DNA of 64,000 bases from Neorhizobium galegae bv. officinalis (lineage in GTDB: Bacteria; Pseudomonadota; Alphaproteobacteria; Rhizobiales; Rhizobiaceae). The notes beneath the pieces were generated by a model. It ran no database searches. It was not told the DNA's origin and saw only the letters and a list, made by a program, of their open reading frames with translations. The stretch is from assembly GCA_000985875.1 (NCBI GenBank), contig CCRI01000020.1, forward strand, positions 50,024 to 114,023, given 5' to 3'. The translations under genes were made by a program, and so were the position numbers. Positions 62,419-64,000 of this stretch are shown here, in pieces (position 1 is the first letter of the stretch; every line of letters starts with the position of its first letter).

Positions 62419-63150
62419 TTAACTCCGGCCGAGCTGCCGCTTCAGGTAACTGTCGGCGTGCGGATCGGCATAATGGAACAACGCCGTCGCCCGCACAGCG
62501 CCTTCGTCGACAGGTTCATTCGTGTGAATGCTGCGATAGCCCCAGAAGAGATAGAGATTGCCCGGAACCAACGACACATGCTGCATGCCCTTTCCGCCGG
62601 ATGCGCGATTGCGCAGGATGCGCTGGGTGAGCGCATTGTCGAGGATCGCTTTGTCGGCGAGATTGAAGAGGTAATTCGATCGGATTCCGCGGGTATTGGG
62701 GATAATCAGGAAGTCGCCGCGCCTGCCGAATTTCGGGATTTCAATCGGTAGAAGCGCCGTGATCGCGTAGGAATCATAGTGAAAGATCAAGGAGTGTTCC
62801 GTCACGCTCTTGCCCGTAAGGCATCGAAGAATCTGATAGAATTTAACGTCAGGCGCAGGCCGGCCCAGACCGATGGAATAGAGGCGGGAAAAGAGAGCCT
62901 TGAATTCCGGGGAATTGCCGAGCTCGTCGAGGCCTGATCCCGCCAGCCCATCGCTTTTCAGCGAAATCGTCTGGCGGCCTTCGCGCGTGATCGCGGAGGC
63001 GACAAAATTTTGCATCCGGCTGAGATCTTCGGCTGCCAGAAAGTTGGGAGCGCAAAAAATTCCGTCTTTGTCGATCTGCCGAGCGATGTCACGAACGTCC
63101 CCATCCGATAGCGCAGACAGCCAGTATTTGGCATTGCTGAGACAAGACAT
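62419..63150 (-). CDS. 2-oxoglutarate/Fe(II) dioxygenase-like protein (phytanoyl-CoA-dioxygenase type)
   Basis: Soluble protein of 243 residues. An HxD motif (FHYDSYAITALLPI) and a distal histidine with a following arginine (RSIHTNEPVDEGAVRATALF) form the 2-His-1-Asp iron site and 2-oxoglutarate anchor of the double-stranded beta-helix dioxygenases. Its small size fits the PhyH-like group. GGAG lies eight bases before the ATG. Convergent with the GT4 gene. In an EPS locus it might hydroxylate or otherwise tailor a sugar, lipid carrier or small molecule; no substrate is visible. Confidence 0.65.
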   Translation of the reverse strand: MSCLSNAKYWLSALSDGDVRDIARQIDKDGIFCAPNFLAAEDLSRMQNFVASAITREGRQTISLKSDGLAGSGLDELGNSPEFKALFSRLYSIGLGRPAPDVKFYQILRCLTGKSVTEHSLIFHYDSYAITALLPIEIPKFGRRGDFLIIPNTRGIRSNYLFNLADKAILDNALTQRILRNRASGGKGMQHVSLVPGNLYLFWGYRSIHTNEPVDEGAVRATALFHYADPHADSYLKRQLGRS

Positions 63151-63308
63151 GGCAGGCTCCGTATCAGCGTGGTTCTGTTCCTGGACGCATCAGGAAACAC
63201 GAGGGTCAGGCGATCTCCACAGGATCAACCGGAAAACCGAGCCGACCTGGCGCGGCGGCCGAAGCTGCCCTGCTGTCGATGCCGTCCGGTAACAACGGCG
63301 GTCGAGGC

Positions 63309-63473
63309 TCAATCGACCCTTCCGATGCGCAGCCGCCGCCTGGGCAAAGCCGGCAGCACGTGATCGTCCTGGTGTCCTTCCAACGACAGCGGAGAGGCCT
63401 TCCGCTCAGGATCAAGCACCCGCCATTCTCTTTCAAGCCGCAACCTGATGGATATCCAGATGTCGTTCGTCAT
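63309..63473 (-). CDS. Candidate small basic protein (54 codons)
   Basis: An open frame from ATG at 63473 to TGA at 63311-63309 encodes a 54-residue, Arg-rich peptide (start MTNDIWISIRLRLEREWRVL). GGTGAG lies just upstream as a possible ribosome site. No family is recognised and no membrane segment is present. It fills most of the otherwise empty 63151-63521 gap between the dioxygenase-like gene and the ExoX-like gene in the same orientation. It could equally be chance. Confidence 0.3.
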   Translation of the reverse strand: MTNDIWISIRLRLEREWRVLDPERKASPLSLEGHQDDHVLPALPRRRLRIGRVD

Positions 63474-63521
63474 AACTCACCCTTCGATCAGGATAAAAAT
63501 CGGTCATTCCAAGGAATCAAA

Positions 63522-63743
63522 CTAGGATGATTTCCGCCTGTACTCGGACCATGCCGCGTAGAAAATACCTGCTAAATAGCCGGCCTGCATCAAGAGAAAG
63601 CAAATCGAAGTATAAAGAAAAGAATTCAGGAAATCTCCTTGGTAATTATATGTAATTACACCAAAGACAATCGCGGCAATGGTCATCTGCAACACCGCTG
63701 CCGGCGCCAGCAATTTCATCGATTTTCTCAAGAGCAAGCTCAT
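63522..63743 (-). CDS. ExoX-like exopolysaccharide production repressor (small membrane protein)
   Basis: Inner-membrane protein of 73 residues with two helices (about residues 13-32 and 40-62). The pairing of GDFLNSFLYTSICFLLMQAG with YLAGIFYAAW resembles ExoX/PsiA-type proteins, which reduce EPS output post-translationally by acting on the ExoY/PssA initiating transferase. The ATG at 63743 gives the family's usual N-terminus; an in-frame ATG at 63722 is a shorter option. Ribosome sites are weak for both. Its place at the end of the EPS locus supports the call. Confidence 0.6.
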   Translation of the reverse strand: MSLLLRKSMKLLAPAAVLQMTIAAIVFGVITYNYQGDFLNSFLYTSICFLLMQAGYLAGIFYAAWSEYRRKSS

Positions 63744-63965
63744 GCGCGCCACTCGCTTCGCCGGTCTTCCCAATGCACCAACACGCCATTCAGGCCATTG
63801 ACGGTTCAAGGCTTCAACGCTTCCGTCCTTCGATGGAAAAGACGAGAATGCGCCTCCGCTTCGGAATTCGAAGCGAACAGCAAATCGCACCGGGAAGGAA
63901 GAAACTCTTTGTGATGATGCAACTACGCCCAATGACGTAAATCCACGCCTTGGCCAGAAACGCAA

Positions 63966-63990
63966 AGAGCCCCACGAGGGGGCTTTGTTT
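63966..63990. terminator. Hairpin with flanking A/T runs at the window end
   Basis: AGAGCCCC pairs with GGGGCTTT (one G-T wobble) around a short loop; the plus strand then reads GTTTGG. The symmetry would suit a terminator for either strand, with the gene it serves possibly outside the window. Confidence 0.4.
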
Positions 63991-64000
63991 GGATATGTTT

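Overview
The window looks like chromosome or a large replicon of a Rhizobiales alphaproteobacterium, most likely Rhizobiaceae (Rhizobium/Agrobacterium/Shinella-like); I cannot name the species. The basis is high GC coding DNA, several ABC importers each with a GntR/FCD regulator, a sitABCD operon behind a Mur-type palindrome, hemN behind a half-perfect FNR/FixK-like site, ExoY/ExoF/ExoX-like exopolysaccharide (EPS) proteins, and the kind of palindromic intergenic repeats common in this order. I saw no tRNA, rRNA or CRISPR.

Region 1 (1-22.3 kb) is sugar-acid catabolism. It starts with an orphan family-5 solute-binding protein. Next come 5-dehydro-4-deoxyglucarate dehydratase (kdgD), its GntR/FCD regulator and a divergent enolase-superfamily dehydratase, which together read as a hexarate pathway ending in 2,5-dioxopentanoate. 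A gene-free kilobase packed with inverted repeats follows. Then comes a seven-gene minus-strand operon (binding protein, two permeases, two ATPases, GntR regulator, alpha/beta hydrolase). After a decayed IS5-type transposase there are two mirrored DapA-family/GntR modules flanking an FAH-family hydratase and a decayed FGGY-kinase start. The second module runs into a complete MalEFGK-type sugar importer.

Region 2 (22.4-31.1 kb) is haem and metal handling: a DUF6522 protein, oxygen-independent coproporphyrinogen oxidase (hemN), a CopC-CopD fusion, a YcnI/DUF1775 protein and a DUF2946 protein, then a Mn/Fe importer sitABCD.

Region 3 (31.3-39 kb) holds a small hypothetical gene, a DUF900-type lipoprotein hydrolase, and an RND efflux pump with two adaptor lipoproteins divergently transcribed from a TetR regulator across a perfect operator.

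Region 4 (39.5-64 kb) is an EPS locus of unusual composition. It encodes a Wzy-like polymerase, Tat-exported GH16 glycanase, ExoF-like export protein, ExoY-like initiating transferase, five further glycosyltransferase proteins (one a GT4-GT2 fusion), a chain-length/export protein with a degenerate BY-kinase domain, a Wzx-like flippase and an ExoX-like small membrane protein. Tailoring candidates are a fatty-acid-hydroxylase-type di-iron protein, a GMC oxidoreductase, an SDR/epimerase, a mutase-like flavoprotein, a 2-oxoglutarate-dioxygenase-like protein and a large HAD-type protein with an unassigned C-terminal half. The polymer cannot be deduced from sequence alone. This locus, especially the pseudo-kinase, the fusion and the HAD-type protein, is the best candidate for undescribed biology here.
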